A stretch of DNA of 34,231 bases. Origin: Draconibacterium orientale. GTDB taxonomy: Bacteria > Bacteroidota > Bacteroidia > Bacteroidales > Prolixibacteraceae. Numbering within the stretch: position 1 is the stretch's first letter; each line of letters starts with the position of its first letter. Location: the NCBI GenBank assembly GCA_020726265.1, contig DYSZ01000019.1, positions 1 to 34,231 on the forward strand. Direction: 5' to 3'. A model generated the notes under the pieces. That model had not been told where the DNA came from, ran no database searches, and saw only the letters and a program-made list of their open reading frames with translations. The translations under genes and the position numbers were made by a program. Below, one piece after another: positions 34,183 through 34,231 of this stretch.

Positions 34183-34231
34183 GTCGGACTTTTTAAGTCC
34201 GACAAGATATCTTTGACTTGGAAAGTCAAAG
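34183..34231. repeat. Two 7-7-7 hairpin elements in tandem
   Basis: The first (34183-34203) has arms GTCGGAC and GTCCGAC around TTTTTAA. A 7-base spacer (AAGATAT) follows. The second (34211-34231) has arms CTTTGAC and GTCAAAG around TTGGAAA. The array keeps a strict 7-base module and probably continues past the window edge. The loop TTGGAAA is shared with the copy at 19589-19609. Confidence 0.65.

Larger units (their letters stand above)
33716..34231. other. Gene-poor stretch upstream of the protease gene
   Basis: This 516-base stretch has no ORF of 60 codons or more. It holds the presumed promoter region of the protease, a small hairpin (GCCT/AGGC around 33764-33775), a 29-codon ORF with a strong Shine-Dalgarno sequence (33848-33937), and a cluster of palindromic repeats at 34147-34231 that reaches the window end. 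Nothing else is recognisable. Confidence 0.7.

Overview
The window looks like a Bacteroidota chromosome, most likely order Bacteroidales (a Marinilabiliales/Prolixibacteraceae-type organism). The evidence is lineage-restricted families (DUF4924, DUF4831), a secreted protease with a type IX secretion (T9SS) C-terminal sorting domain, -7 boxes of the Bacteroidota type TAnnTTTG upstream of several genes, and little Shine-Dalgarno signal. Almost all of it is core gene content. I see no tRNA, rRNA, prophage, transposase or CRISPR array.

Layout. 1-4252 (minus): a probable operon of a 5'-nucleotidase C-terminal lipoprotein, a Tat-exported metallophosphatase and apolipoprotein N-acyltransferase lnt, followed by a YitT-family membrane protein cut by the window edge. 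4301-6128 (plus): an N-acetylmuramoyl-L-alanine amidase, a DCC-family thiol protein and a 33-residue membrane ORF. 6172-7213 (minus): a DUF4924 protein, an intact YoeB-type toxin and the wreck of its antitoxin gene. 7275-11975 (minus): housekeeping genes hslR, pth, rplY, prs, engB, manA and a Dabb protein. 12084-13423 (plus): uridine kinase and a PolB-like 3'-5' exonuclease. 13479-16738 (minus): a coiled-coil zinc-ribbon protein, a Nif3-like protein, a MerR-type regulator and an M23 endopeptidase. 16915-19539 (plus): alaS. 19678-22837 (minus): a POT peptide transporter, then a DUF4143 ATPase preceded by 32-bp tandem repeats. 23129-29347 (plus): nnr, a DUF4831 protein, an MFSD1-like transporter, pepD and a hypothetical protein. 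29402-31933 (minus): a D-threonine aldolase-like enzyme and nicotinate phosphoribosyltransferase. 32158-33715 (minus): a T9SS metalloprotease followed by two tandem paralogous 35-37 residue membrane peptides and a terminator. 33716-34231: gene-poor DNA ending in structured palindromic repeats.

Functional themes. These are envelope and cell-wall work (lnt, amidase, M23 endopeptidase), nucleotide and cofactor supply (prs, udk, nnr, pncB, 5'-nucleotidase), translation and ribosome maintenance (alaS, pth, rplY, hslR, engB), and peptide use (POT transporter, MFSD1-like transporter coupled to the PepD dipeptidase).

The items most worth a second look are: the protease plus twin micro-protein operon; the YoeB toxin whose antitoxin gene carries both a stop codon and a frameshift; the repeat-fronted DUF4143 ATPase; and the family of 7-7-7 hairpin elements at 19589 and 34183-34231.
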